Shown here in pieces: positions 42,081 to 50,334 of a stretch of DNA of 64,000 nt. The notes beneath the pieces were generated by a model that saw only the letters and a program-made list of their open reading frames with translations, ran no database searches and was not told the origin of the DNA. The stretch lies in assembly GCF_042676245.1 (NCBI RefSeq), contig NZ_JBHTKA010000008.1:496001-560000 (forward strand). Reading direction: 5' to 3'. A program made the translations under genes and the position numbers. The DNA is from Ohtaekwangia kribbensis. GTDB lineage: Bacteria > Bacteroidota > Bacteroidia > Cytophagales > Cyclobacteriaceae. Position 1 is the first letter of the stretch. Every line of letters starts with the position of its first letter.

Positions 42081-43493
42081 CTATAGAATATTAAAAGTGA
42101 TCTTCTGCCAACCCATAGCCACTTTAGCCATGGTAGATTTCACCTTTAACTTGATCGCAGATTTATTTTGATTCTTATTTCTAGCCTTGAAGTAATTTAC
42201 TTCGCTTATAACACGTGTTACTGCATAGTCATAATACTTCCGCGAATACATTCGCTCGAAATCTATCTGGCGATCTGTAGTGTTGGACCAATCCAGGTCA
42301 GGAGTTTGTGTTGCTTCTACTTCCTGGTACAATTCTGTACCTTTTATAGGATAGGCAACGGTGATGGTAAAAAGATCAGGATCGGATTCCTTCAAGTGCT
42401 GTATAGTTTCTTCAATGTCGGCTTCGGTTTCTCCGGGGTAGCCCAGCATGATGAATGTGCCGGTTTGTATACCATGTTTCTTGGTGAGCTTGATCATATC
42501 GCGAACCTGGTTTACATCTACCCTGCGATCCATCAGGTCGATAACACGTTGTGATCCGCTTTCTGCTCCGATCCATACACGGAAGCAACCCGTCTCTTTC
42601 AGCATTTTGATAACTTCTTCATTCATGCGATCTGCTCTCGTTATACACTCGTATGGAATGAGTATATCTTTTTTCTGAAGCTCATCGCGGAAAGCTGTCA
42701 GCCATTTGTGACTAATGGTAAACACATCGTCTACAAACCAGAGTGCATCCGGATTGTACTCTTTCTTTATTTGCTCTAATTCCTGTACAACTTTTTCGGG
42801 CGAGCGCCTTCTATAGCTTAGTCCGTATACCGCACGACTGCACCACTTACAGGTATAGGGGCAACCGCGCATAGTGCTTACCGATATAGCATTGGAGCCG
42901 TGAAATTTCTTCCAGGCGTCAAGGTATAAATTCAGGTCTATCTTTTTACGATTGGGAATCGGTAATTGATCCAAATCTTTTAGTTTATCACGTTCTGCAG
43001 TTTCCAATACATTGCCTTCGTGCAGAAAAGCTATACTTCGTATTTCTTCGAGAACTTCTTTTGACAGCGCAGTGTGATTGCTGTGACTATATATAGTCTG
43101 TACCAGATCCAACATTGTTGCCTCACCTTCTCCCAATACTATAAAATCGGCTCCGGCTTCGAGGTAATTTTTAGCATTGTAACGAACATCGGGTCCGCCA
43201 AGTACAATTTTACTGTCAGGCAGGTTTTCGCGTATAAAGTGCACATTCTCCAACACGTTCAGCTTCGTCATCAAGTTCGCATATATACCTATAATGCGTG
43301 GTTTATGTGTAATGAGGTGATCTCTGAATTTCTCTTTGGTTGAAAATGTAGTATCGAAAACTTCGTTGTCTATACCGTGCTGCTCCAGGTAAGCCGAGAT
43401 ATACAGTATACCCAGTGGAGCATACGGTCGCATAATGCTTTGCTCCTTCTCATCATCTGCGAGAAAATAACCGTGCGTAAGAAGTACACTCAT
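42081..43493 (-). CDS. B12-binding-type radical SAM protein (1)
   Basis: A 470-residue enzyme. Residues ~20-140 form a cobalamin-binding Rossmann domain of the BchE/HpnR type (YAPLGILYISAYLEQHGIDNEVFD, IVLGGPDVRYN, FIVLGEGEATMLDLV) without the DxHxxG histidine. The radical SAM core has C211, C215 and C218 in RGCPYTCKWCSR, and IWIGAESGSQRVIDLM and GYPGETEADIEETIQHL as later motifs. Such enzymes methylate or rearrange unactivated carbon centres. Its start overlaps the methyltransferase stop by 4 bp (ATGA), so they are coupled. A second, related enzyme lies two genes upstream. Substrate unknown; a glycan or its lipid carrier is a reasonable guess from context. Confidence 0.83.
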   Translation of the reverse strand: MSVLLTHGYFLADDEKEQSIMRPYAPLGILYISAYLEQHGIDNEVFDTTFSTKEKFRDHLITHKPRIIGIYANLMTKLNVLENVHFIRENLPDSKIVLGGPDVRYNAKNYLEAGADFIVLGEGEATMLDLVQTIYSHSNHTALSKEVLEEIRSIAFLHEGNVLETAERDKLKDLDQLPIPNRKKIDLNLYLDAWKKFHGSNAISVSTMRGCPYTCKWCSRAVYGLSYRRRSPEKVVQELEQIKKEYNPDALWFVDDVFTISHKWLTAFRDELQKKDILIPYECITRADRMNEEVIKMLKETGCFRVWIGAESGSQRVIDLMDRRVDVNQVRDMIKLTKKHGIQTGTFIMLGYPGETEADIEETIQHLKESDPDLFTITVAYPIKGTELYQEVEATQTPDLDWSNTTDRQIDFERMYSRKYYDYAVTRVISEVNYFKARNKNQNKSAIKLKVKSTMAKVAMGWQKITFNIL

Positions 43494-44287
43494 CGCAACC
43501 TGAGATCAATGATAAAGTGATCGGACATGCCCGAGAGCAATGAAACACGAAAGAGTTTCTTTTCCAGAATATTCAACCCAAACAAAAAGCGTTTTCTGCG
43601 CTCAAAGAATTTCTCCAGGTATGATGGTGGCAACGCGAAGCCTACTGGTCTTTTGCTAACGATGCTGAAATTCGGAGACGACCACGCCTTGATCTGTGAG
43701 GGGCGGAAGTACCACGTCTTTACAAACATGCCGTGGAGATCGGCCAACACTTCATTCTGTGTCCACCGGCGGAAAACATTTTTAAACTGAAAGCGGGCGA
43801 GGAAATATATAGATTCCCACAAGCAGAACTTCGGCATGATCACCGCCACAAACCTTCCCTTCGGATTTAGTATATGCGGTAACTTTTGCAAAAGCTTTCT
43901 AAATGACTCCGCGTTGATACAATTCAATCCGCCAAAATTTGAAAACACAAGGTCGAACTTTTTGTCGAACAGCGTTTCATCAAAGCTGTCGAGGTCGAGG
44001 TAATGTGAACTGATCTTGCTCTGCAATGAAAATTGATGCGCCTTTTGCTGCGTTACTTTCAGCATCTCTTCCGATACATCCGTTGCAACGATGTTGAATC
44101 CTTTTTCACTGAACAACACGGCATCTTCACCGGTGCCGCAATTCAACTCCAGAATTTCAAGGCCCTGCAGTTCCGGTGTAATTTGCTCCAGGTATTGCCA
44201 TACCTGTTTGCGTTGTAACTGGCCGATAGCGCTCTGCGTAAAAACAGAGTCGTAGGTAGAGGCGATGTGATCGAACGGAGCAGCCAT
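43490..44287 (-). CDS. Class I SAM-dependent methyltransferase
   Basis: A 265-residue methyltransferase starting MAAPFDHIASTYDSVF. SAM-binding motif I is LEILELNCGTGEDAVLFSEKG (the usual ExGxGxG reads ELNCGTGED), motif II VATDVSEEMLK, and later DLVFSNFGGLNC and LNPKGRFVAVIMPK. The C-terminal ~110 residues are specific and include an aromatic/basic end (KFFERRKRFLFGLNILEKKLF). The frame is open nine codons further up, but the MAAP start fits the family. Third gene of the operon, flanked by two radical SAM genes and coupled to the downstream one. Confidence 0.84.
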   Translation of the reverse strand: MAAPFDHIASTYDSVFTQSAIGQLQRKQVWQYLEQITPELQGLEILELNCGTGEDAVLFSEKGFNIVATDVSEEMLKVTQQKAHQFSLQSKISSHYLDLDSFDETLFDKKFDLVFSNFGGLNCINAESFRKLLQKLPHILNPKGRFVAVIMPKFCLWESIYFLARFQFKNVFRRWTQNEVLADLHGMFVKTWYFRPSQIKAWSSPNFSIVSKRPVGFALPPSYLEKFFERRKRFLFGLNILEKKLFRVSLLSGMSDHFIIDLRLR

Positions 44288-44359
44288 ACGCATATATAGT
44301 TTATATGTAAGCAATACGTATTTTAAAAACTCTTCTAAATAAAAAGGATATCCAAATAA

Positions 44360-45826
44360 TCAAGACCCTGCAGCAACCAGTCCCTTCAGTTTTAATCGCT
44401 GTGCAAAAGCAGTAGGAATATAGTAAAAAGTTGCGAGTCCTGTGCGTAAATCTTTATAGTTTACACGTAGCGGATTGCGGGCAAGTTTCTTTAATGTGAT
44501 ATAGCCTTTCCGTTTCCGGTACATGCTGTGTACATATCGATGTAGTTCTTTATAGTATTCGCTTGTGAAGGTGCTTTTAAACATCATTGCCAGGTCGTCC
44601 GAATCGCTCCAGTTTTGCTTTTCACGAAGTTGTTCCTTCACGGTGTCATAAAACTTCGTACCGGGCAACGGATATGAAACGGAGATGCCGACTTCGTCAG
44701 GCATTAGTTCGAGCACCATGGCAATGGTAGCATCGATATCTTCCTTCGTTTCTCCGAGGTATCCGAACTGTAAAAAGAAAGCTACTTTAATACCTTTCTG
44801 CTTCATCAACCGCGTAGCATCGTGTATCTGCTGTATCGTTGTGCCTTTGTCCATCGCATCCAGAATTTTCTGAGAGCCAGACTCAGCACCCACCCAAATA
44901 GTATCGGCACCGGATTGAGCAAGTGCTTCCAGTGAATCTTCCTGCAACAGTAAATCTGCGCGCGACTGAATTTTATACTTGAACTTCAGATTTTTTGCCT
45001 GAACCAGATCGCGAAACTCCTGTACCCACCCGGGTTTTAATCCGAAAATATCATCGCACATCCAGAAGTGATCGGGTTGATAGTGCTTCAGCAAGAATTC
45101 AATTTCTTTCAGAACATGCTGCGGACTTCGCGAATTATAGCGATTGCCATAGATGGGCTTGGCACACCAGTTACATTTATAGGGACATCCACGCGTAGTG
45201 GCTATATTTAGCGAGAAGTATCCATGATGCTTTATCCAGATCTGGCGATACGAGTCAACATCTACCAGGTCCCACGCTGGTAATGGCAGCGCATCAAGAT
45301 CACGCATCACAGGTCGCGCAGGCGTAGTGATGGTTTCCGATTGTTTTCTGTATGCTATACCAGGAAGCTTGCTGATGTCTGCATTTGCATCCAGTGCGAG
45401 TAAGAGTTCTTTCAATGTTTCTTCGCCTTCACCGCGAACAACATAGTCTACGCCATGATTGAGATATTTATCGTAATGATCAGCGGCATCCGAGCTTGAT
45501 GCGATTACAATGCAACCTGCCTCTTTCGCGGTTCGCGCCATTTCGAATGCTGCTTCACGCATATTAGTGAGGCACATCTTGGTGAGGTAATTGAAGCCAT
45601 CGTCATATATGATAAAGTATGACGAGTCATGCTTTTCAATGGCATCGGCAACTTCTGCAGGTGAGTCTTTAAGTGCTATATCAAACAAAGCAACCTCGAA
45701 ACCGGCTTCGCGCATAACGGCTGCCGCAAGTATAGTAGCTAACGGAGGGTATGGCTGCTTAAACTGCCACTGCTTCCAGTCGAACTTATAAAAGTATGAA
45801 TGAGTAAAAAGAGCTGTTCGCTTCAT
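44360..45826 (-). CDS. B12-binding-type radical SAM protein (2)
   Basis: A 488-residue enzyme similar in layout to the other radical SAM protein. Cobalamin-binding-like N-domain (QPYPPLATILAAAVMREAGFEVALFD, VVRGEGEETLKELLLAL), then C214, C218 and C221 in RGCPYKCNWCAK, IWVGAESGSQKILDAMDKG and LGETKEDIDATIAMV. The segment QFKQPYPP near residue 21 and the early FTHSYFYKFD match the other copy loosely. ATG at 45826 overlaps the nucleotidyltransferase stop by 4 bp; an ATG at 45835 would overlap by 13 bp. 72 bp separate it from the methyltransferase. Substrate unknown. Confidence 0.83.
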   Translation of the reverse strand: MKRTALFTHSYFYKFDWKQWQFKQPYPPLATILAAAVMREAGFEVALFDIALKDSPAEVADAIEKHDSSYFIIYDDGFNYLTKMCLTNMREAAFEMARTAKEAGCIVIASSSDAADHYDKYLNHGVDYVVRGEGEETLKELLLALDANADISKLPGIAYRKQSETITTPARPVMRDLDALPLPAWDLVDVDSYRQIWIKHHGYFSLNIATTRGCPYKCNWCAKPIYGNRYNSRSPQHVLKEIEFLLKHYQPDHFWMCDDIFGLKPGWVQEFRDLVQAKNLKFKYKIQSRADLLLQEDSLEALAQSGADTIWVGAESGSQKILDAMDKGTTIQQIHDATRLMKQKGIKVAFFLQFGYLGETKEDIDATIAMVLELMPDEVGISVSYPLPGTKFYDTVKEQLREKQNWSDSDDLAMMFKSTFTSEYYKELHRYVHSMYRKRKGYITLKKLARNPLRVNYKDLRTGLATFYYIPTAFAQRLKLKGLVAAGS

Positions 45827-46770
45827 GCCTTCCATACGATGTTAAATTTTTTACTAAATCCCTCCATCTTCTCACGATAAAGCTCTATTACCTTTTTCTG
45901 ATAATTACGCGGATGATTTTTAGAAACATACTTCTTTGTTTTAAAGGCTACTTTAAAATCGTTGTTAGCGTATTGTTTCTTATATATACTTTCCCAGCGC
46001 TTCAGCGAAAGCTTCATAAAGTAATTTTCCCACCAGCTACCTCCTGCAATATCTATTACCTTTTCGAGTATCTTCTTCACAACACTATTGGAAGCCGGCA
46101 CTACAGCATCGAGTGAACGCTGTTCGCAGTTTGGGAAAAAAAAAGTAAGCCAATCGTTACTTTTAAACAAGCGGGTGTATAGATCGGCCTCACACAGTGG
46201 TATAACCGTTGCCAGCTCGGTGGCAGTAAACATATTCTTCTCTTCGATCTCCAGGTGATCGGAGTCAACAAAATAATTTACACAGAAGTATTTATGAGAG
46301 TTGAAAAGAAACATGCGTTTGTAGAGCACCAGTATCATACGCGCTACCCACAACCTGCCGGGCTTTGTAATGATGAAGAAATCAAGATCAGAATTTTCAT
46401 CCATATACCCTTTCGATAGCGAACCCGATGCGAGCACACCACGCACGAAGGGAAAGCCCGATATAAATTTACCTTTCACCCGCGCAACATCAAGAAGCTT
46501 TTCTGCTTCCGCGTTGCCCTTGCGTCTACGGTCTATTAACTCTATTTTATTCTGGGCACAGAACAAATCACCAAACTGATATAGATATCCTTTTGATGAA
46601 AGGTCTTTCAACTCCTGTTCAACACTATGCTTTGATGCATGATTAGTGGGCAGAAAACGGTAAACTTCATCGGCCTTTAAAGGGTAGTTGAAAATATCGT
46701 AGTACAAAATTGTACGCAGGATACTCTCGCTAAGAGGTTTCAATGTACTATCAACCACGGATTCTATCAT
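45823..46770 (-). CDS. Nucleotidyltransferase-domain protein with N-terminal winged-helix-like region
   Basis: A 315-residue protein. Residues ~15-75 look like a winged helix (ILYYDIFNYPLKADEVYRFL, SVEQELKDLSSKGYLYQFGDLF). The minimal nucleotidyltransferase core follows: GS at 116-117 with D128 and D130 in GSLSKGYMDENSDLDFF, the polymerase-beta fold metal motif. The rest is helical and rich in aromatics. It may add a nucleotide to a small molecule, lipid or protein; the target is not known. First gene of the minus operon leading to the flippase. ATG at 46770; the upstream TTG at 46782 is less likely. Confidence 0.75.
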   Translation of the reverse strand: MIESVVDSTLKPLSESILRTILYYDIFNYPLKADEVYRFLPTNHASKHSVEQELKDLSSKGYLYQFGDLFCAQNKIELIDRRRKGNAEAEKLLDVARVKGKFISGFPFVRGVLASGSLSKGYMDENSDLDFFIITKPGRLWVARMILVLYKRMFLFNSHKYFCVNYFVDSDHLEIEEKNMFTATELATVIPLCEADLYTRLFKSNDWLTFFFPNCEQRSLDAVVPASNSVVKKILEKVIDIAGGSWWENYFMKLSLKRWESIYKKQYANNDFKVAFKTKKYVSKNHPRNYQKKVIELYREKMEGFSKKFNIVWKA

Positions 46771-46782
46771 ACAATTCTTCAA

Positions 46783-47102
46783 TTGATTGAAGCTTTATCT
46801 TCGCTTCTATTCAAACTTCGAACGCTCATGCAAACACTTCAAACCTGGCTATAGGTTGAGCAGCAAGAGCACCTGCAATCAAGTTGTGAAGTTCTTCCAC
46901 CCAGTATAGTACTTACTGAATTTACAAAATTTTTTGCAGTGTGTCGGAACACACTGCAAACAAAATTTGAATTTCCGGAAAAAGGATAGAATTTTATCAC
47001 ACTTGTTTATATAAACTCCGGGACGCTACTTTATTAAATTAGGTTGCCAACAAACTTTAAACATTAAAACTTTTCATCAAAAAAAACCTGCAAACAACAA
47101 CC
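46783..47102. other. 320-bp divergent intergenic region with hairpin and palindrome
   Basis: It contains a 12-bp perfect hairpin at 46933-46960 (TTTGCAGTGTGT with loop CGGA), extendable with small bulges to 46927-46968, and a TTTCCGGAAA palindrome at 46972-46981. TTG at 47003 with TACTTTAT at 47027 (21-bp spacer) may be the acs promoter. On the minus strand a 24-codon ORF (GTG 46900 to TGA 46826) looks coding-like. No tRNA or larger ORF. Confidence 0.5.
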
Positions 47103-48995
47103 ATGAACGTGATCAGAACTTTTGAAGACTACCAAAAACAGTATAAAAAGAGCGTAGAACATCCCGAAAATTTCTGGAGTGAAGTCGCCAGTCATTTTTA
47201 CTGGAGAAAGAAATGGGATAAAGTGCTTGAGTGGGATTTTCTTAAACCGGAAGTAAAATGGTTTATAGGAGGCAAACTAAATATCACTGAAAACTGTCTT
47301 GATCGTCATCTCATTAAACGTGCTAATCAAACCGCTATCATTTGGGAACCCAACAATCCGGAAGACAGCGCTAAACATATAACGTATCAACATCTATATG
47401 ATGAGGTATGCCGTACTGCCAACATGTTAAAGGCAAATGGTGTAAAAAAAGGAGACCGGGTATGTATTTATCTGCCGATGATACCCGAGCTGGCCTATAC
47501 TGTGTTGGCTTGTGCGCGTATAGGCGCGGTGCATTCTGTTGTGTTTGCAGGGTTCTCTGCCAAATCGCTGACCGATCGCATTACTGATGCCGGATGTAAA
47601 ATTGTTGTCACATCGGATGGAGCATACCGTGGCGACAAGACTATAAATCTGAAAGGTATTATTGATCAGGCACTGGAAAGTTGTCCGGATGTAAGAAAAG
47701 TTATCGTGAAAGAACATATACGCTCCAATGCTCCTATGAAAGCAGGACGTGATGTATGGTGGCACGATGAAATAAAAAATGCTGCTCCACACTGTGAAGC
47801 TGAAGAAATGGACGCGGAAGATATGCTCTTTATACTCTATACTTCCGGCTCTACCGGTAAACCAAAGGGTATGGTGCATACATGCGGTGGCTATATGGTA
47901 TACACCAATTACACGTTTCAAACAGCTTTTCAGTATCATGAAGGACAAGTGTACTGGTGTACGGCAGATATAGGCTGGATTACCGGGCACTCCTATATTC
48001 TTTATGGTCCTTTATCAGCCGGAGCAACTACTGTTATTTTTGAAGGCGTGCCGTCATGGCCTGATTGGGGAAGATTCTGGCAGACTATTGATCGTCATAA
48101 AGTAAATATATTCTATACGGCACCTACTGCTATACGTTCGCTGCAACAGGCTCCATTGAGTTTTGTTGAGAAATATGATCTGTCATCGCTTAAAGTTTTA
48201 GGCAGCGTGGGTGAACCTATAAATGAAGAAGCATGGCAATGGTATAGCAAGCACATCGGTAAAGATAAATGTCCAATCATCGATACCTGGTGGCAAACCG
48301 AAACGGGCGGCTTTATGATTTCGCCAATTGCAAATGTTACTAATCTGAAACCTGCGCATGCAACGCTGCCGCTACCGGGCGTACAACCTGCCGTAATGAA
48401 TGAAAGCGGATTGGAGATTGAGGGAAATAATATCGAAGGAAGGCTTACTATTAAATATCCGTGGCCTTCGATGGCACGTACGATCTATGGCGATCACCAG
48501 CGCTTTAAGGAAACATACTTCTCAAGTTTCCCCGGCAAGTACTTTACAGGTGATGGCTGCAAGCGCGATGAAGATGGCTATTATCGTATAACGGGACGGG
48601 TAGACGACATCATTATTGTATCCGGTCACAATCTTGGCACGGCAGAAATTGAAAGCGCTATTGATGAGCATTCTGCTGTATGCGAAACAGCGGTTGTAGG
48701 TTATCCACATGATATAAAAGGCCAGGGTATATATGCCTTTGTTATCTGTTATGAAAAACCGGCCGAAGAAGATAAGTTGCGCGCAGAGATAAAGGAAACG
48801 GTGTCGAAGATTATCGGTCCTATAGCCAAGCCTGACAAGATTCAATTTGTAAGCGGACTTCCTAAAACCCGTTCCGGAAAAATTATGCGCAGAATTCTGA
48901 GAAAGGTTGCAGAGGGTGACACTTCTAATCTTGGAGACACAACAACATTGCTTGATCCGGGTGTAGTAGACGAAATCAAAGCCGGAGCAATCTAA
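47103..48995 (+). CDS. acs: Acetyl-CoA synthetase (acetate-CoA ligase)
   Basis: A 630-residue AMP-forming ligase that activates acetate to acetyl-CoA. Adenylate motif YTSGSTGKPKGMVH, the acetate-pocket region VYWCTADIGWITGHSYILYGPLSAG, DTWWQTETGGFMISP, YRITGRVDDIIIVSGHNLGTAEIE and the C-terminal PKTRSGKIMRRILRKVA, whose Lys is the regulated acetylation site. Length is slightly shorter than the usual ~650. The long AT-rich leader has a hairpin and palindrome that could be regulatory. Followed by a 10-bp-stem hairpin at 49002-49037. Confidence 0.96.
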   Translation: MNVIRTFEDYQKQYKKSVEHPENFWSEVASHFYWRKKWDKVLEWDFLKPEVKWFIGGKLNITENCLDRHLIKRANQTAIIWEPNNPEDSAKHITYQHLYDEVCRTANMLKANGVKKGDRVCIYLPMIPELAYTVLACARIGAVHSVVFAGFSAKSLTDRITDAGCKIVVTSDGAYRGDKTINLKGIIDQALESCPDVRKVIVKEHIRSNAPMKAGRDVWWHDEIKNAAPHCEAEEMDAEDMLFILYTSGSTGKPKGMVHTCGGYMVYTNYTFQTAFQYHEGQVYWCTADIGWITGHSYILYGPLSAGATTVIFEGVPSWPDWGRFWQTIDRHKVNIFYTAPTAIRSLQQAPLSFVEKYDLSSLKVLGSVGEPINEEAWQWYSKHIGKDKCPIIDTWWQTETGGFMISPIANVTNLKPAHATLPLPGVQPAVMNESGLEIEGNNIEGRLTIKYPWPSMARTIYGDHQRFKETYFSSFPGKYFTGDGCKRDEDGYYRITGRVDDIIIVSGHNLGTAEIESAIDEHSAVCETAVVGYPHDIKGQGIYAFVICYEKPAEEDKLRAEIKETVSKIIGPIAKPDKIQFVSGLPKTRSGKIMRRILRKVAEGDTSNLGDTTTLLDPGVVDEIKAGAI

Positions 48996-49001
48996 ATATA
49001 C

Positions 49002-49037
49002 AGGTGTTACAGTAGATCGCATTCTATTGTAACACCT
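49002..49037 (+). terminator. Hairpin after acs, no U-tract
   Basis: AGGTGTTACA (49002-49011) pairs perfectly with TGTAACACCT (49028-49037), 7 bp after the acs stop. It is followed by GCTATATATAG rather than T's. A plausible bidirectional 3' end for acs and the convergent YdeI-like gene. Confidence 0.45.
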
Positions 49038-49056
49038 ATGCTATATATAGCCGCTA

Positions 49057-49563
49057 CTAGAACTTGTTTTTGTTTTCACGTATCATTTCCGAATAGCCTT
49101 GTTTTTTGCTGAAGGCAGTCAATGCCATTACAATACGTTTTGTTTTTGTAGCACTCGTCTTGGCGCTCTCAATCCATTTGCTGAAATAAACCTGATGCGA
49201 CATCGTCAGGGATTTAAAGAACGCGAGTGATTCCGGTTCTTCTTTCAAACACTTCATCAGGTCAGGCGACAGTGTCAGCTTGCGTTCGTCCAACTCCATT
49301 TCAATCTTTACCTTATCGCCTTCTTTTTTACCTGTAGCTTTCCGCATCGTGGCATTGATCGGCATAATAAAAGATCCATCGCCCATCGGCAACAAAGCTA
49401 CTTTTTCAAAGGCGTATCTGTCCAGCACACCTTTCACACGAAACGAAACGCGTGTGTCGGGTTTAAGCTTGTGAGCCTGACTTTCGCTGATCTCAATGTA
49501 AACCCAGCCCGACTTTTCTCCCTTCTTGTTAAATTTTAAAATGGTGGTTGTGTACCGGAGCAT
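49057..49563 (-). CDS. YdeI/OmpD-associated family protein with DUF1905 domain
   Basis: A 168-residue cytoplasmic protein. Residues ~1-90 match the DUF1905 barrel (GWVYIEISESQAHKLKPDTRVSFRVKGVLDRYAFEKVALLPMGDGSFIMPINATMRKATGKKEGDKVKIEMELD). Residues ~95-160 match the YdeI bacteriocin-protection/OmpD-associated helical domain (LSPDLMKCLKEEPESLAFFKSLTMSHQVYFSKWIESAKTSATKTKRI). The biochemical role of the family is not known. Single gene, convergent with acs, divergent from the nitroreductase gene. Confidence 0.78.
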   Translation of the reverse strand: MLRYTTTILKFNKKGEKSGWVYIEISESQAHKLKPDTRVSFRVKGVLDRYAFEKVALLPMGDGSFIMPINATMRKATGKKEGDKVKIEMELDERKLTLSPDLMKCLKEEPESLAFFKSLTMSHQVYFSKWIESAKTSATKTKRIVMALTAFSKKQGYSEMIRENKNKF

Positions 49564-49678
49564 CTTATAAATCCTTTTACGGTTGGTACCAAGTTTACAA
49601 ATATTTTATAAATCCATGAATGCCACGATCATGGCCTGAATAGAGCACCTGTTAAGAACCACTGTTGTAACCATGTTG

Positions 49679-49707
49679 TTTGGTGGTTACGAGAATGTGT
49701 AACTTTG
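49679..49707 (+). promoter_or_regulatory. Bacteroidota-type promoter of the nitroreductase gene
   Basis: TTTG at 49679-49682, 17-bp spacer, perfect TAACTTTG at 49700-49707. Predicted start near 49714. It rules out the in-frame TTG at 49705 as start codon. Confidence 0.65.
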
Positions 49708-49719
49708 ACCGTAAACAGC

Positions 49720-50307
49720 ATGTCAGCAATGGAAAAATCGTCCAGCATAGAACACCCGGTTCTGGAACTGATAAAAAAGCGCAGGAGCATACGTGCTTTT
49801 TCAAACGAGCCTATTGCCGCGGATAAGATCTGCTCGCTATTCGAGGCTACGCGTTGGGCTCCATCCAGCAGCAACGAGCAACCGTGGGTATATATTTACG
49901 CAACGCAAGAGCAACCCGAACTTTGGAATAAAATGTTTGAGTGTCTCAACGAAGGCAATAAAATCTGGGTTAAAGATGCACCACTTCTTATACTGAGTCT
50001 GGCACGAAAAGAATTTACTACCTACGGCAGTGCCAACGCGCACGCCATGTACGACCTGGGCGGAGCCAATTCATTTCTATCGCTACAGGCTGTTGAGATG
50101 GGATTACAGGTTCGACAAATGGCCGGCTTTAATCACCTGAAAGCAGTTGAAAGCTTCAATATACCCAACCTATATGATGTAGGTGTATTTATAGCGGTAG
50201 GCTATCCGGGCGATCCAGATAACCTCCCCGAAAAATTAAAGCAACGTGAGCTCGCTCCGCGCGAGCGATTTTTACAGCAGGAGTTTGTCATGAACAAACC
50301 ATTCTGA
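49720..50307 (+). CDS. Nitroreductase-family FMN oxidoreductase
   Basis: A 195-residue flavoenzyme reducing quinones, nitro compounds or similar acceptors with NAD(P)H. LELIKKRRSIRAFSNEPIAADKI is the FMN-phosphate binding opening, ATRWAPSSSNEQPWVYIYAT the second FMN contact, and DLGGANSFLSLQAVEMGLQVRQMAGF and FIAVGYPGDPDNLPEKLKQRE the C-terminal ones. Start is ATG at 49720 (MSAMEKSS) or 49729 (MEKSS); both follow the promoter at 49679-49707. Convergent with the TIGR01777 gene (27-bp gap). Confidence 0.9.
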   Translation: MSAMEKSSSIEHPVLELIKKRRSIRAFSNEPIAADKICSLFEATRWAPSSSNEQPWVYIYATQEQPELWNKMFECLNEGNKIWVKDAPLLILSLARKEFTTYGSANAHAMYDLGGANSFLSLQAVEMGLQVRQMAGFNHLKAVESFNIPNLYDVGVFIAVGYPGDPDNLPEKLKQRELAPRERFLQQEFVMNKPF

Positions 50308-50334
50308 AGCAAACCACAATTTCTGCTATATATA

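Noticed and set aside
35078..46770. Mobile element or integrated phage at the glycan island
   Set aside because: No integrase, transposase, terminal repeats or tRNA target seen; transfer, if any, is older or by homologous recombination.
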